Origin: Sphingomonas pituitosa NBRC 102491
Lineage (GTDB): Bacteria > Pseudomonadota > Alphaproteobacteria > Sphingomonadales > Sphingomonadaceae
DNA: 64,000 nucleotides
Assembly: GCF_001598435.1 (NCBI RefSeq)
Contig: NZ_BCYY01000005.1
Location: forward strand, 1-64,000
Direction of reading: 5' to 3'
Position numbers and translations under genes: made by a program. The notes under the pieces are model-generated. The model had not been told where the DNA came from. It did not search any database and was given only the letters and a program-made list of their open reading frames with translations. Below are positions 19,495-28,495 of the stretch, one piece after another; the stretch's first letter is position 1, and every line of letters starts with the position of its first letter.

Positions 19495-19938
19495 TCAGCG
19501 GGGCGCCCGGACTTCCACCAGCCGCGCGATGTCCGCGTGCAGCGAATCGATCTTCGCGTGCAGTTCCTCGATCTGCGCCTCGGCGCGCAGGTTGGTCTCG
19601 TAATCCAGCCGCGCCTCGAGCCGGTCCTTCGCGGCCTGGCGGTTCTGGCTCATCATGATGATCGGGGCCTGGAGCGCGGCGAGCATCGACAGCATCAGGT
19701 TCAGGAAAATAAACGGGAACGGGTCGAACGCGTGCGCCGCCAGCACGACCGTGTTGACCAGCGCCCAGGCGCCGAGAAACACGCCGAAGCCGATGATGAA
19801 CCCCCACGACCCGCCGACCGCCGCGACCCGATCGGCAAGACGCTGGCCGAAGGTCAGGCGCTCGTCGAACACCGTGTTGAGGTCCCGCGACGCGCCGATC
19901 CGGCGCAGGTCGTTCAGGAAACGAATGGCTGCATTCAT
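19495..19938 (-). CDS. DUF1003 membrane protein
   Basis: 147 residues. The conserved start FGQRLADRVAAVGGSWGFI leads into two membrane segments (about 44-66 and 74-94), followed by the QAPIIMMSQNRQAAKDRLEARLDYETNLRAE motif and a coiled-coil tail, the DUF1003 layout. The function of this inner-membrane family is not established. It is convergent with the small gene at 19284, 13 bp apart. Confidence 0.85.
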   Translation of the reverse strand: MNAAIRFLNDLRRIGASRDLNTVFDERLTFGQRLADRVAAVGGSWGFIIGFGVFLGAWALVNTVVLAAHAFDPFPFIFLNLMLSMLAALQAPIIMMSQNRQAAKDRLEARLDYETNLRAEAQIEELHAKIDSLHADIARLVEVRAPR

Positions 19939-19997
19939 GGAAACACCTCACTGCCGACCGGCCCCCCGGGGCTGGCGCGCGAGGTGATCGGCAACGA

Positions 19998-20057
19998 TCA
20001 GATCAGCGCGGCGGGCCCGGCAGGCGCGGTCGGTCTACTTTGATCGTTACTGGGCAT
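19998..20057 (-). other. 19-codon microORF with strong ribosome site
   Basis: ATG at 20057 is preceded by AGAAGGAACC and encodes 19 residues (MPSNDQSRP..., ending AALI). It lies between grpE and the DUF1003 gene, in a different frame from the latter. The good ribosome site is the only support, so it may be a leader peptide or chance. Confidence 0.25.
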
Positions 20058-20227
20058 GGTTCCTTCTCGGATCCGTTGCGAAAGCGTCGTGCGGGAACGC
20101 GCGACCGGCACGCAGATGGGCCTGGCCCCGGCGCGTGTCAACCAAGGGCAAACGCCGCAGCGTACCGCAATGCGACGAACCGCGGCGGCAAGGCCCCGCC
20201 CCTTTCCGGAGCGGGGCACGTGGCGGG

Positions 20228-20785
20228 TCAGTCGGGCTTCTTGGCGACGGCGACGAGCGCCGGGCGCAGCAGCCGGTCCTTGATCATGTAGCCGGACTGG
20301 ATCTCCTGCACGACGGTGCCGGGCTCCTTGTCGGCGACGGGCATCTCCATCATCGCCTGGTGCTTGTTGGGGTCGAGCGCCTCGCCCAGCGCCACCACCT
20401 TGGAGATGCCGTGGCGGCCGAACACCGCCTCCAGCTCGCGGCCGGTGGCCTCGAGGCCGACGACCAGCCCCTTCATCTTCTCGTCGTCGCGCAGCTCCGC
20501 CGGAATGGCCTGCAGCGCGCGACCGAGATTGTCGGCGACGGAGAGGATGTCGCGGGCAAAGCCGGTCGCGGCATAGGCACGCGCGTCCGCCACTTCCTTC
20601 TCGGTGCGGCGACGGAGATTCTGCATGTCGGCCTGGACGTAGAGATGCGCCTGCCTGGCCTCGGCCAGCTGCGCCTCCAGCTCGGCGACACGGTCCTGCT
20701 CTGCGACTTCCGGCGCGGCTTGAGCAGTTTCTTCCCGCAGCGTTTCGCCCTGGGTCGGTTCGGTATTTTCGATGTTCTCGGACAT
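20228..20785 (-). CDS. grpE: Nucleotide exchange factor GrpE
   Basis: 185 residues. GrpE releases ADP from DnaK in the Hsp70 cycle. An acidic, disordered N-terminus is followed by the long dimer helix (VAELEAQLAEARQAHLYVQADMQNLRRR) and the beta-wing domain (NKHQAMMEMP, GTVVQEIQSGYMIKDRLLRPALVAVAK). The ATG has AGGGAA upstream. It lies 15 bp after hrcA in the same direction, the hrcA-grpE order usual in alphaproteobacteria; dnaK is not in the window. Confidence 0.97.
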   Translation of the reverse strand: MSENIENTEPTQGETLREETAQAAPEVAEQDRVAELEAQLAEARQAHLYVQADMQNLRRRTEKEVADARAYAATGFARDILSVADNLGRALQAIPAELRDDEKMKGLVVGLEATGRELEAVFGRHGISKVVALGEALDPNKHQAMMEMPVADKEPGTVVQEIQSGYMIKDRLLRPALVAVAKKPD

Positions 20786-20800
20786 GGTTCCCTGTTTTCT

Positions 20801-21844
20801 TCAGGCCAGCAAACGGGCCAATGTGGCCGCCGTGAAATCCACCATGGGCACGACGCGGGCATAGTTCAACCGGGTCGGGCCGATCACGCCGACGACGCCG
20901 ACGACGCGGCCGTCGAGCGATCGCACCGGCTTGGCGATCACCGACGAGCCGGAAAGCGCGAACAGCTTGTTCTCGGAGCCGATGAAGATCCGCGCAGCCT
21001 CGCCCTCCCGGGCGCTGTCGAGCAGGCGGGCAATCTCCTCCTTGCCCTCCAGCTCGTCGAGCAGCTGGCGGACGCGGTCGAGATCCTCGGCGGCGCTGGT
21101 GTCGATCAGCCGGGCCTGGCCGCGCACGATCAGCACCGGACGCCGGCCGCTGTCCTCGCTCCACACCGCCAGGCCGCGCTCGACCAGATCGGAAGCCGCG
21201 GCGTCGAGCGCAGCCTGCTGCTGGCGCAGCTCGCGCCCGATGCGTACCCGCGCCTCGGCCAACGTCAGTCCGGCGAGCGTCGCGCTCATGTAATTGGCCG
21301 CCCGCTGCAGCGACATCGGGTCGACGCCGCCGGGCAGCTCGACCACCCGGTTCTCGACCGAGCCGTCCTCGCCCACCAGCACGGCCAGCGCGCGATCCTG
21401 GCTCAGCGGCACGAAGCCGAACTGGCGCAGCACCGTCTCCGCCTTCGGGACCAGCACCAGCCCGGCACAGGCGGAAAGGCCCGAGAGCGCCGCGGTCGTC
21501 TCGGCGATCGCATCCTCGACCGGGCCGCCGATGCCGGCGCGCGCCTCGATCGCCGCGCGTTCCTCCATTGATGGCTCGTTCGCCTGCATCATGCCGTCGA
21601 CGAACAGGCGCAGACCGCTTTCGGTGGGCATCCGGCCGGCGCTGGTGTGCGGGGCGGCGAGCAGGCCGAGCTCCTCCAGGTCCTGCATCACGTTGCGGAT
21701 CGACGCCGGCGACAGGTTGAGCGCCGAGATGCGCGAGATGGTGCGGGATCCCACCGGCGCGCCATTGTCGAGATAGGATTCCACCACGATGCGGAACACG
21801 TCGCGCGCGCGGTCGGTCAGCTCGTGGATCGGCGGCGTGATCAT
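20801..21844 (-). CDS. hrcA: Heat-inducible transcription repressor HrcA
   Basis: 347 residues, usual length. An N-terminal winged helix (RDVFRIVVESYLDNGAPVGS, then SPASIRNVMQDLEELG, HTSAGRMPTESGLRLFVD) is followed by a GAF-like effector domain ending VVGVIGPTRLNYARVVPMVDF. HrcA represses groESL-type operons at CIRCE elements and needs GroEL for activity. I found no CIRCE site in the window, so its targets lie elsewhere. It is cotranscribed with grpE and divergent from rph, with a lipoprotein gene between. Confidence 0.97.
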   Translation of the reverse strand: MITPPIHELTDRARDVFRIVVESYLDNGAPVGSRTISRISALNLSPASIRNVMQDLEELGLLAAPHTSAGRMPTESGLRLFVDGMMQANEPSMEERAAIEARAGIGGPVEDAIAETTAALSGLSACAGLVLVPKAETVLRQFGFVPLSQDRALAVLVGEDGSVENRVVELPGGVDPMSLQRAANYMSATLAGLTLAEARVRIGRELRQQQAALDAAASDLVERGLAVWSEDSGRRPVLIVRGQARLIDTSAAEDLDRVRQLLDELEGKEEIARLLDSAREGEAARIFIGSENKLFALSGSSVIAKPVRSLDGRVVGVVGVIGPTRLNYARVVPMVDFTAATLARLLA

Positions 21845-21879
21845 GGTGCGTCCAATTTAGGCGGTGAAGCCTTGTTGCT

Positions 21880-22461
21880 TCAAGGCCGCGCGCCGATCAG
21901 GCTGCCGATCGGCAGCAGGTCCGGCGCGGAGCCCAGCGCATCGGCCATGCCCGCATTTCGCGCGCGGTCACAGCCGAAATAATAGGAGAGCGCACGATGG
22001 CCCGCCTTCCCGTCCCATTGCACCTCGACGCTCGGCATGTCGGTGGCGTGCTGGCCGCATGCCGGGGCGCCCGGTGCGATGCGGACGGCACCGCTGCGCG
22101 GACGATAGGGCGCCAGCCGGGTGAGAAAGGCGTCATATTGAGCCGGCGAGACCCGAAAGTCCCGTGCGCCGGAAACCGCCGTGAAGCGCTGCCCCTCGAA
22201 GGTGCCGGTCCCGTCCGGCCGCACGGTGACCGTGTAGACCGGGCACGCGCCGCCACAGGGGCTGGTGGTGTAGCGGATCATCTCGCCCCGAACGATCGGT
22301 GCGGATGGTCCGGCGGGCGTACCGGCCGAGACCGGCGGCGGCGGGGACGGGCGGGAGGGCCGCGCGGGTGCCGGGCGCGCGGGTCCTTCCGGCGCTGCAA
22401 CCTGCGGAATGCAGCCGCCGAGCAGCGCTCCACCGAAAACCAGTGCAACCAATGGGCGCAT
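21880..22461 (-). CDS. DUF6438-type lipoprotein
   Basis: 193 residues. The start at 22461 has GGGAGAAAG upstream and yields a clean signal with lipobox LLGGC; an earlier in-frame start at 22488 does not. A Pro-rich spacer (about 25-60) is followed by a domain beginning [30 protein letters not shown], with the C-x3-CP-x-Y-x-V and DGT pattern I associate with DUF6438, and a C-terminal pair of cysteines (CGQH, FGCDRA). Function unknown. It is 35 bp upstream of hrcA and may share its transcript. Confidence 0.75.
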   Translation of the reverse strand: MRPLVALVFGGALLGGCIPQVAAPEGPARPAPARPSRPSPPPPVSAGTPAGPSAPIVRGEMIRYTTSPCGGACPVYTVTVRPDGTGTFEGQRFTAVSGARDFRVSPAQYDAFLTRLAPYRPRSGAVRIAPGAPACGQHATDMPSVEVQWDGKAGHRALSYYFGCDRARNAGMADALGSAPDLLPIGSLIGARP

Positions 22462-22551
22462 GCGTGTCTTTCTCCCGGTATCGTGCAAGACTGGCGGAAC
22501 GCGCCGCCACGGTCTAGGTGCCCGCCTCGACCTTTAGGGAGACTGAATCAC

Positions 22552-23265
22552 ATGCGCCCATCCGGCCGCGCCCCCGATGAAATGCGGGAAATCACCATCA
22601 CGCCGAACTTCACCCGCCACGCCGAAGGTTCGGTGCTGATCGGCTTCGGCGACACCCGCGTGCTCGTCACCGCCAGCGTCGAAGAGCGCGTGCCGCCGTT
22701 CTTGCGCGGCAAGGGCGAAGGCTGGGTCACCGCCGAATACGGCATGCTTCCCCGCGCCACCCACACCCGCGGCCAGCGCGAAGCCGCCAAGGGCAAGCAG
22801 TCGGGCCGCACCCAGGAGATCCAGCGCCTGATCGGCCGCTCGCTGCGCGCGGTGACCGATCTCAAGCTGCTCGGCGAGCGCCAGATCACGCTCGACTGCG
22901 ACGTGCTCCAGGCCGATGGCGGCACCCGCACCGCGGCGATCTCCGGCGCCTGGGTGGCGCTGCGCCTCGCGGTCAACAAGCTGATGGCGGACGGTGCGAT
23001 CACCGTCGATCCGATCACCACCCAGGTCGCGGCGGTGAGCTGCGGCATCTACCAGGGCACGCCGGTGCTCGACCTCGACTATCCCGAGGACTCCTCGGCC
23101 GACGCGGACGCGAACTTCGTGCTGCTCGCCAACGGCAACATCGCCGAGGCGCAGGCCACGGCGGAGGGCGCGACCTATGACGAGGAAGGCCTGCTCCGCC
23201 TGCTCCGCCTCGCCCGGATCGGCTGCGCCCGCATCTTCGACGCCCAGCTGAAGGCGGTCGGATGA
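22552..23265 (+). CDS. rph: Ribonuclease PH
   Basis: 237 residues. RNase PH trims the 3' ends of tRNA precursors by phosphorolysis. Conserved stretches are [41 protein letters not shown] (substrate loop), [18 protein letters not shown] and [20 protein letters not shown]. The ATG at 22552 has AGGGAGA upstream. It overlaps rdgB by 4 nt, a common alphaproteobacterial arrangement. Confidence 0.97.
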   Translation: MRPSGRAPDEMREITITPNFTRHAEGSVLIGFGDTRVLVTASVEERVPPFLRGKGEGWVTAEYGMLPRATHTRGQREAAKGKQSGRTQEIQRLIGRSLRAVTDLKLLGERQITLDCDVLQADGGTRTAAISGAWVALRLAVNKLMADGAITVDPITTQVAAVSCGIYQGTPVLDLDYPEDSSADADANFVLLANGNIAEAQATAEGATYDEEGLLRLLRLARIGCARIFDAQLKAVG

Positions 23266-23933
23266 GCGGCGAGGGCGACGCCCCCCAGGCGATCCGCAAG
23301 CTCGCGCCGGGCCGGCTGGTGATCGCCAGCCACAATGAAGGCAAGGTGCGCGAGATCCGCGAACTGCTCGGTCCCTATGGGATCGAGCCGGTCTCCGCCG
23401 CCGAGCTCGACCTGCCCGAGCCAGAGGAAACCGGGACCAGCTTCGTCGCCAATGCCGAGCTGAAAGCGCTGCAGGCAGCGGACCTCTCCGGCCTCCCCGC
23501 CCTTGCCGACGATTCGGGGCTGTGCGTCGAGGCGCTGGGCCTGGCGCCCGGCATCTACTCGGCCCGCTGGGGCGTGGCCGCGCCGGGCATGGACGGACTG
23601 GAGGCGGTTGCCCCGTTCGAGGGCCGCGATTTCGGCCTGGCGATGCGGCGCGTGCAGGACAAGCTGGCGGCGCTCCCGCCCGAGACCAGCCGCGCCGCGC
23701 ATTTCGTCTGCGCGCTCGCCCTCGCCTGGCCGGACGGCCATGTCGAATGGTTCGAGGGCCGGGTGCATGGTGCGCTCGCCTGGCCGCCGCGCGGTGAAAA
23801 CGGCTTCGGCTATGATCCGATGTTCGTGCCCCATGGTCATGCGGAAACGTTTGGCGAAATGGATCCAGTTGCGAAGCATGCCATGAGCCACCGCGCCGAT
23901 GCCTTCCGCCAGTTGGTCGCGTCCGTCTTCTGA
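23262..23933 (+). CDS. rdgB: XTP/dITP diphosphatase (non-canonical purine NTP pyrophosphatase)
   Basis: 223 residues. This enzyme hydrolyses dITP, XTP and related deaminated purine nucleotides to monophosphates, keeping them out of DNA. The substrate signature is [12 protein letters not shown] near the N-terminus, [13 protein letters not shown] holds the catalytic acidic residues, and [11 protein letters not shown] with [11 protein letters not shown] near the C-terminus completes the Maf/HAM1 fold. The ATG overlaps the rph stop (ATGA), giving a coupled pair. An N-terminal extension of about 15 residues precedes the core. Confidence 0.97.
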   Translation: MSGEGDAPQAIRKLAPGRLVIASHNEGKVREIRELLGPYGIEPVSAAELDLPEPEETGTSFVANAELKALQAADLSGLPALADDSGLCVEALGLAPGIYSARWGVAAPGMDGLEAVAPFEGRDFGLAMRRVQDKLAALPPETSRAAHFVCALALAWPDGHVEWFEGRVHGALAWPPRGENGFGYDPMFVPHGHAETFGEMDPVAKHAMSHRADAFRQLVASVF

Positions 23934-24042
23934 GGAATGCCTGGCCCAATCGGGCCGATATTCATGAAATCGAAGGTTTAAGCTATCCTAACGACGTCCA
24001 TATGTTGATCGAGTAACGATCGCTGCCTAAGCACAGGCGACG

Positions 24043-24531
24043 ATGGAGGACCAATTGGGGGTGCGCGGCACCGAACTATTCGATGAAGTCGATGCGCGGC
24101 TGAGCGAGATCAAGCGGCTTTTCACGCAGTTCGCTGATGGTCCCTCCGCGCCCGACGACGATTCGAAGAAGAGTCCGTTCGGGCGGCTCGAACTGGCGCG
24201 CATCATCCTGTGGGGCCGCGCCCTGCTGGAACGCGAAGTCGCCCAGGATCTTTTCGCGGATCCAGCGTTCAACATCCTGCTGACGCTCTATGTCAGCCGC
24301 GCGGACGGGAAGGACGTGTCGACATCGGCCGCCTGCACCGCCTCCGGCGTGCCCACCACCACGGCACTGCGCTGGATCAACGCACTCGCCCGGCGCGGCA
24401 TGATCCACAAGCGCAGTCTGGCGACCGATCGCCGGTTCACCTATCTGGAATTGAGCGAGAAGACCGGCACCGCGCTGGACCGCTATTTCGACCTCATCTT
24501 GGATCGCGCGACGCACCCGACGGCACCATGA
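24043..24531 (+). CDS. MarR-like winged-helix protein
   Basis: 162 residues. A helical N-terminus (FDEVDARLSEIKRLFTQF) and linker are followed by RIILWGRALLEREVAQDLF and a winged-helix region: DPAFNILLTLYVSRADGKDV, STSAACTASGVPTTTALRWINALARRGMIHKRSL, TDRRFTYLELSEKTGTALDRYF. The order of helices and the wing after RRF match MarR-type regulators. No dimer ligand motif is visible. The target is unknown. The ribosome site is weak (AGGCGACG). Its last 38 nt overlap the convergent small gene at 24494. Confidence 0.75.
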   Translation: MEDQLGVRGTELFDEVDARLSEIKRLFTQFADGPSAPDDDSKKSPFGRLELARIILWGRALLEREVAQDLFADPAFNILLTLYVSRADGKDVSTSAACTASGVPTTTALRWINALARRGMIHKRSLATDRRFTYLELSEKTGTALDRYFDLILDRATHPTAP

Positions 24532-24721
24532 CGCCGTACTTGGTCGTCAGACGCTCCAGCGACAGCGAGATGTTGGCGGCTTCGGCATCCTCGCCCAGCT
24601 GGTCGAGCAGCGCAATCGCATCCATCAGATGCGTGCACACCGTCTCGATCCCTGCGCCCCGTTCATCCATTATCAAAAACTCGCGTATCCTTATATCCAC
24701 ATTGGATTTTTGAGTACGCAT
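24494..24721 (-). CDS. Small protein, function unknown
   Basis: 75 residues from the ATG at 24721; a GTG at 24754 would add 11 residues and neither has a strong ribosome site. The region MDERGAGIETVCTHLMDAIALLDQLGEDAEAANISLSLERL looks like two amphipathic helices with regular Leu/Ile spacing, the kind seen in small conserved proteins of sphingomonads. No DNA-binding or membrane feature. It overlaps the end of the MarR-like gene on the other strand. Confidence 0.5.
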   Translation of the reverse strand: MRTQKSNVDIRIREFLIMDERGAGIETVCTHLMDAIALLDQLGEDAEAANISLSLERLTTKYGVMVPSGASRDPR

Positions 24722-24850
24722 GGACAAGTCAGGAGTTATCCCGACACGGGACACACCTAGAGTACGCTTGAACGCGATCGCAAGTCTTTGCGCATTGCTT
24801 CACTAGGTTCATTTTGGATATGAGATCGGCTCCGCTGGCAAGGAAGCCCT

Positions 24851-25051
24851 GTGACGCCGCTTTCCACGCTCCTCGAGCGCACCGAAGCCATTTATCTGAC
24901 GCACGGGCCGGGCAGCGCCGCCTATCTTCTCGAGCAGATCGAAACCGCCATCCGGGAAGGCGCGCCGATCCAGCGCATCTGCGAGCTGGACCATCTCCTG
25001 CAACTGATCGAATATCGCGACCGTACGCTCGCCCTCTACGGCAACCGCTGA
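24851..25051 (+). CDS. Small helical protein, function unknown
   Basis: 66 residues from a GTG start with a strong AAGGAAG ribosome site. The sequence (LLERTEAIYLTHGPGSAAYLLEQIETAIREGAPIQRICELDHLLQLIE) predicts two or three helices. No family recognised. It lies 75 bp before the end of the tRNA-Tyr gene on the opposite strand. Confidence 0.55.
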   Translation: MTPLSTLLERTEAIYLTHGPGSAAYLLEQIETAIREGAPIQRICELDHLLQLIEYRDRTLALYGNR

Positions 25052-25126
25052 TTCAGCGGCAGCCGCGTGGCGCCTGGCCGGGCGCGCTTCCGTCGGCGAT
25101 CTGAAGGAGATCGCTCGCAGCGGCGG

Positions 25127-25213
25127 TGGTGGATAGGGATGGATTCGAACCACCGTAGGGCGAAGCCCGGCAGATTTACAGTCTGCTGCCTTTAACCACT
25201 CGGCCACCTATCC
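25127..25213 (-). tRNA. tRNA-Tyr (anticodon GTA), CCA encoded
   Basis: Reading the minus strand from 25213, a 7-bp acceptor stem (GGATAGG with CCTATCC) encloses a D arm GGCCGAGTGGTTAAAGGC, an anticodon loop ACTGTAAAT (anticodon GTA), a long variable arm as expected for a class II tRNA, and a T loop GGTTCGAATCC. The discriminator A and CCA end are encoded. Length 87 nt. Confidence 0.97.
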
Positions 25214-25335
25214 ATGGAGACCGCCGCTTGCGAGCGAGGGGGCCCAATGCCGAAGCGAATGACGCCTGTCAACGCCTTGCGTGCACTCTTTTGCCCGCAT
25301 AGCGTCCCGCCTTCGATTTTTCGGGGGAATAACCA

Positions 25336-26940
25336 ATGCGTCGCACTATGCTTGCTGTCACCGCCGCGCTGCTCGCCAGCGCACCGATCGCCGCCCAGAC
25401 GATCCAGACCGCGCCGACCGACCGCGTGATCGACCAGGGCACCAACCACAGCGAAGTGATGCGAATCGCGCAATATCTCACCGATGTGATCGGCGCTCGG
25501 CTCACCAACTCGCCGGGGATCCGCAAGGCCGAGGACTGGACCCAGGCCAAGTTCCGCGAATGGGGCCTGGTAGGCGTCCACAAGGAAGGCTTCGAGTTCG
25601 GTCGCGGCTGGTCGAACGAGAAGCTGGCGGTGCGGATGGTCGCCCCCCGTCCGCTGCAGTTGATCGCAGCGCCCCTGCCCTGGACGCCCGGCACCAACGG
25701 CGCAGTCACCGGGGAGGTCGTGCTCGCCCCTCTAGCCGACGAGGCCGCCTTTGCGCAGTACAAGGGCAAGCTGAAGGGCAAGCTGGTGCTGCTCACCGAG
25801 CCAAAGGAGATCGAGGAAGCGACGGAGGCCCCGTTCAGGCGCTGGAGCGTCGAGGAGATGGCCAAGCGTGACTTCTACGATCTGCCCAATGGCGCCGGGG
25901 AACGGCCGTTCAACCCCGCCCGCCTGACCTTCGCCGCCAAGCGCGATGCCTTCCTGAAGGCGGAAGGCGCGATCGGCTATGCGATCATGTCCAGCCGCAA
26001 CGGCAAGCTGGTCCACGGCCAGAACAGCCAGTTCCAGGTCGGCCAGTCGGGCACGCTGCCCGGCATCGAGATCGCGGCGGAAGATTATCGCCGCCTCGCC
26101 CGCCTCGCCAAGATGGGCGCCAAGCCGACGCTGGAGATCGACGCGGTGAACCGCTTCGACGACAGCGACACCAAGGCCTATAACATCCTCGCCGACATCC
26201 CCGGCACCGATCCCAAGGCCGGCTATGTGATGGCCGGCGCGCACTATGATAGCTGGGCGATGGGCGACGGCGCGGCCGACAACGCCGCCGGCAGCGCGAT
26301 GGTGATGGAGGCCGCGCGGATCATCAAGGCATCGGGCATCAAGACCAGGCGCGCGATCCGCTTCGCCCTTTGGGCGGGCGAGGAGCAGGGCCTGCTCGGC
26401 TCGATGGCCTATGTCGAGAACCACATCGCCAGGCGCCCGGTCGATTCCAGCGCGACGGGCACCGTGCGCTACATGACCTGGAGCCGTGCCTTCCCGATCA
26501 CACCGGGGCCGGACCATGGCAAGCTCGCCGCCTATTTCAACCTCGACAATGGTTCGGGCAAGATCCGCGGCATCTATGCGCAGGGCAACACCGCGGTGAT
26601 GCCGATCTTCGAACAGTGGTTCACGCCCTTCCACAGCATGGGCGCCACCATGGTCTCCGCCCGCCGCACCGGCAGCACCGACCATGTGTTCTTCGACGCG
26701 GTGGGCGTGCCGGCGTTCCAGTTCATCCAGGACCCCCTCGACTATGGCTCCATGGTGCACCATACGGACGTCGACACGTTCGATCATCTGAAGGCCGACG
26801 ATATGCGCCAGGGCGCAACCATCCTCGCCGCATTCCTGATCAACGCCGCCAACAGCGATCAGCCGCTGCCGCGCGCGCCGCTTGCGACCGCGCCGACCCC
26901 GGCTGATCAGTTCTACAACTTCCCGGAGTCTGCACACTGA
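25336..26940 (+). CDS. Secreted M28-family zinc metallopeptidase
   Basis: 534 residues with a signal peptide (about 1-20, ending APIAAQ), so periplasmic or secreted. A protease-associated-like insert occupies roughly 110-260. The catalytic M28 domain (about 285-510) shows the zinc ligands and active-site residues in order: AGAHYDSW, GDGAADNAAGS, WAGEEQGLLGS, the Asp in YFNLDNGSG, and a late MVHHTDVDTFDH. Family members are aminopeptidases or carboxypeptidases; the exact specificity cannot be read. Its TGA overlaps the rlmB ATG by one base (TGATG), so the two are coupled. Confidence 0.9.
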   Translation: MRRTMLAVTAALLASAPIAAQTIQTAPTDRVIDQGTNHSEVMRIAQYLTDVIGARLTNSPGIRKAEDWTQAKFREWGLVGVHKEGFEFGRGWSNEKLAVRMVAPRPLQLIAAPLPWTPGTNGAVTGEVVLAPLADEAAFAQYKGKLKGKLVLLTEPKEIEEATEAPFRRWSVEEMAKRDFYDLPNGAGERPFNPARLTFAAKRDAFLKAEGAIGYAIMSSRNGKLVHGQNSQFQVGQSGTLPGIEIAAEDYRRLARLAKMGAKPTLEIDAVNRFDDSDTKAYNILADIPGTDPKAGYVMAGAHYDSWAMGDGAADNAAGSAMVMEAARIIKASGIKTRRAIRFALWAGEEQGLLGSMAYVENHIARRPVDSSATGTVRYMTWSRAFPITPGPDHGKLAAYFNLDNGSGKIRGIYAQGNTAVMPIFEQWFTPFHSMGATMVSARRTGSTDHVFFDAVGVPAFQFIQDPLDYGSMVHHTDVDTFDHLKADDMRQGATILAAFLINAANSDQPLPRAPLATAPTPADQFYNFPESAH

Positions 26941-27686
26941 TGAAACGTCGAGGCCATCGTCCGAGCCAAGCCTCCGCCTCGCGGCCGCGCTTTTACGGCC
27001 GCCACGCGGTGCTCGCGGCACTCGCCAATCCCGAGCGGACGGTGCGCAAGATCTGGGGCACGCGCGAGGCGCTGTCGGCGCTGGACCTGCCCCCGGTCAT
27101 CCCGATCGTCTATGCCGACGTCGCCGATCTCGGCCGCCTGGTGCCGGCCGACGCGCCGCACCAGGGGCTGGTGATCGAAGTCGATCCGCTCGAGGAGATC
27201 TGGCTCGGCGATCTTCTCGAGCAGGGCGAGGAGGACACGCGGCCGCTGCTGGTGCTCGACCAGGTGACCGATCCGCACAATGTCGGCGCGATCCTGCGCT
27301 CGGCCGCGGCGTTCGGCGCGCTCGGCATCGTGACGCAGGACCGGCATGCCCCGCCCGAGACCGGCACGCTCGCCCGTTCGGCGGCCGGGACGCTGGAACT
27401 GGTGCCCTGGGTGCGCGTGGTGAACCTGTCGCGCGCGCTCGACGAAATCGCCGAAGCCGGCTTCTGGCGCATCGGCCTCACCGGCCACGCCAAGGACAAT
27501 CTGGCCGATGTGATGACGGCGGGCCGGGTTGCGCTGGTACTCGGCGCCGAAGGCGAAGGCATGCGCCAGAATACCGAGGCGCATTGCGACACGCTGGCGC
27601 GCCTGCCGATCTCGCCCAAGGTGGAAAGCCTGAACGTGTCGAACGCCGCGGCCGTGGCGCTCTATGCGGTGAACACGCGCGGCTGA
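26940..27686 (+). CDS. rlmB: 23S rRNA 2'-O-ribose methyltransferase (TrmH/RlmB family)
   Basis: 248 residues. RlmB methylates G2251 of 23S rRNA using SAM. An L30e-like substrate-binding domain (about 15-90, FYGRHAVLAALANP) precedes the SPOUT knot domain with VTDPHNVGAILRSAAAFG, LVLGAEGEGM and SLNVSNAAAVALY, the three SpoU motifs. The ATG overlaps the M28 peptidase stop. RlmB is the closest match; another TrmH paralogue with a different target nucleotide is possible. Confidence 0.9.
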   Translation: MKRRGHRPSQASASRPRFYGRHAVLAALANPERTVRKIWGTREALSALDLPPVIPIVYADVADLGRLVPADAPHQGLVIEVDPLEEIWLGDLLEQGEEDTRPLLVLDQVTDPHNVGAILRSAAAFGALGIVTQDRHAPPETGTLARSAAGTLELVPWVRVVNLSRALDEIAEAGFWRIGLTGHAKDNLADVMTAGRVALVLGAEGEGMRQNTEAHCDTLARLPISPKVESLNVSNAAAVALYAVNTRG

Positions 27687-27697
27687 AAGGGAAACCG

Positions 27698-28432
27698 ATG
27701 ACGAAGATGCTGCGCGCGCTGGCGCTGGTGGTGCTGGCGCCGCTCGCCCTGGCGAGTTGCCTGTTCGTGCCGGGCAAGTTCGATTCCGCGCTCACCATCC
27801 ACCGCGATCGCAGCTTCACCTTCACCTACAAGGGCGAAGTCGTCGCCCTCGACCTGAAGGGCCTGGGCGGCGACTTCATGAAGATGGCGGCGGAGGAAGA
27901 CGCGAAGAAGAAGGGCAAGAACGGCGAGGCCGATCTCGCCAAGTCCAAGGCGGCGGAACAGGCCAAGCGCGACGAGGCCTATCGCAAGCTCGCCGTCGAG
28001 CTCGCCAAGGAAGCCGGCTATCGCAGCGTCGAATATCGCGGCGACGGCATCTTCTATGTCGATTTCGCGCTGTCCGGCGTGCTCGATCACGCCTTCGTCT
28101 ACCCGTACAACCAGGACAATGAGATCGTCCTGCCCTGGATCGCGATCGAACTGCGCGGCAAGGATGCGGTGCGCGTGAAGGCCGAGGGCTTTGCCCGGCC
28201 GAAGAACGACGCTGCCGGCATGGGCGGGCTTGGCGCGGGCCTCTCCAGTGGCGTGGATGCCGCCGATCGCATGGAAGGCAGCTTCACGCTCACCACCGAT
28301 GCCGAGATCCTCAGCCAGAACAACGAAGGCGGGGCGGAGACCGTCGGCAGCGACAAGGTCGTCACCTGGAAGGTCAATACCAAGACCAAGGATGCGCCGA
28401 TGGCGTCGATCCGGGTCGCGCCGCTGCGCTGA
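27698..28432 (+). CDS. Putative lipoprotein, function unknown
   Basis: 244 residues. A signal peptide with lipobox ALASC is followed by FVPGKFDSALTIHRDRSFTFTYKGEVVALD, a lysine/glutamate-rich helical segment (about 70-100, EDAKKKGKNGEADLAKSKAA), then beta-rich sequence with FVYPYNQDNEIVLPWIAIELRG and a C-terminal TLTTDAEILSQNNEGG. I do not recognise the family. AAAGGG precedes the ATG, 11 nt after rlmB, so it probably belongs to that operon. A hairpin follows the stop. Confidence 0.75.
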   Translation: MTKMLRALALVVLAPLALASCLFVPGKFDSALTIHRDRSFTFTYKGEVVALDLKGLGGDFMKMAAEEDAKKKGKNGEADLAKSKAAEQAKRDEAYRKLAVELAKEAGYRSVEYRGDGIFYVDFALSGVLDHAFVYPYNQDNEIVLPWIAIELRGKDAVRVKAEGFARPKNDAAGMGGLGAGLSSGVDAADRMEGSFTLTTDAEILSQNNEGGAETVGSDKVVTWKVNTKTKDAPMASIRVAPLR

Positions 28433-28435
28433 ACC

Positions 28436-28466
28436 AAAAACGGGCGGGTGCATCGGCACCCGCCCG
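28436..28466 (-). terminator. Intrinsic terminator after osmC
   Basis: Perfect 11-bp stem (28441-28451 with 28456-28466, loop ATCG), with a five-T tract on the minus strand at 28440-28436. It terminates osmC and may also end the rlmB operon from the other side, though without a T tract there. Confidence 0.85.
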
Positions 28467-28495
28467 CCCTCTCCACACCCCCTTGGGGATTCGGT

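Noticed and set aside
24809..25207. Minus-strand frame starting MAEWLKAADCKSAGLRP
   Set aside because: Its first residues are the translation of the tRNA-Tyr gene, a well-known false ORF produced by tRNA sequence.
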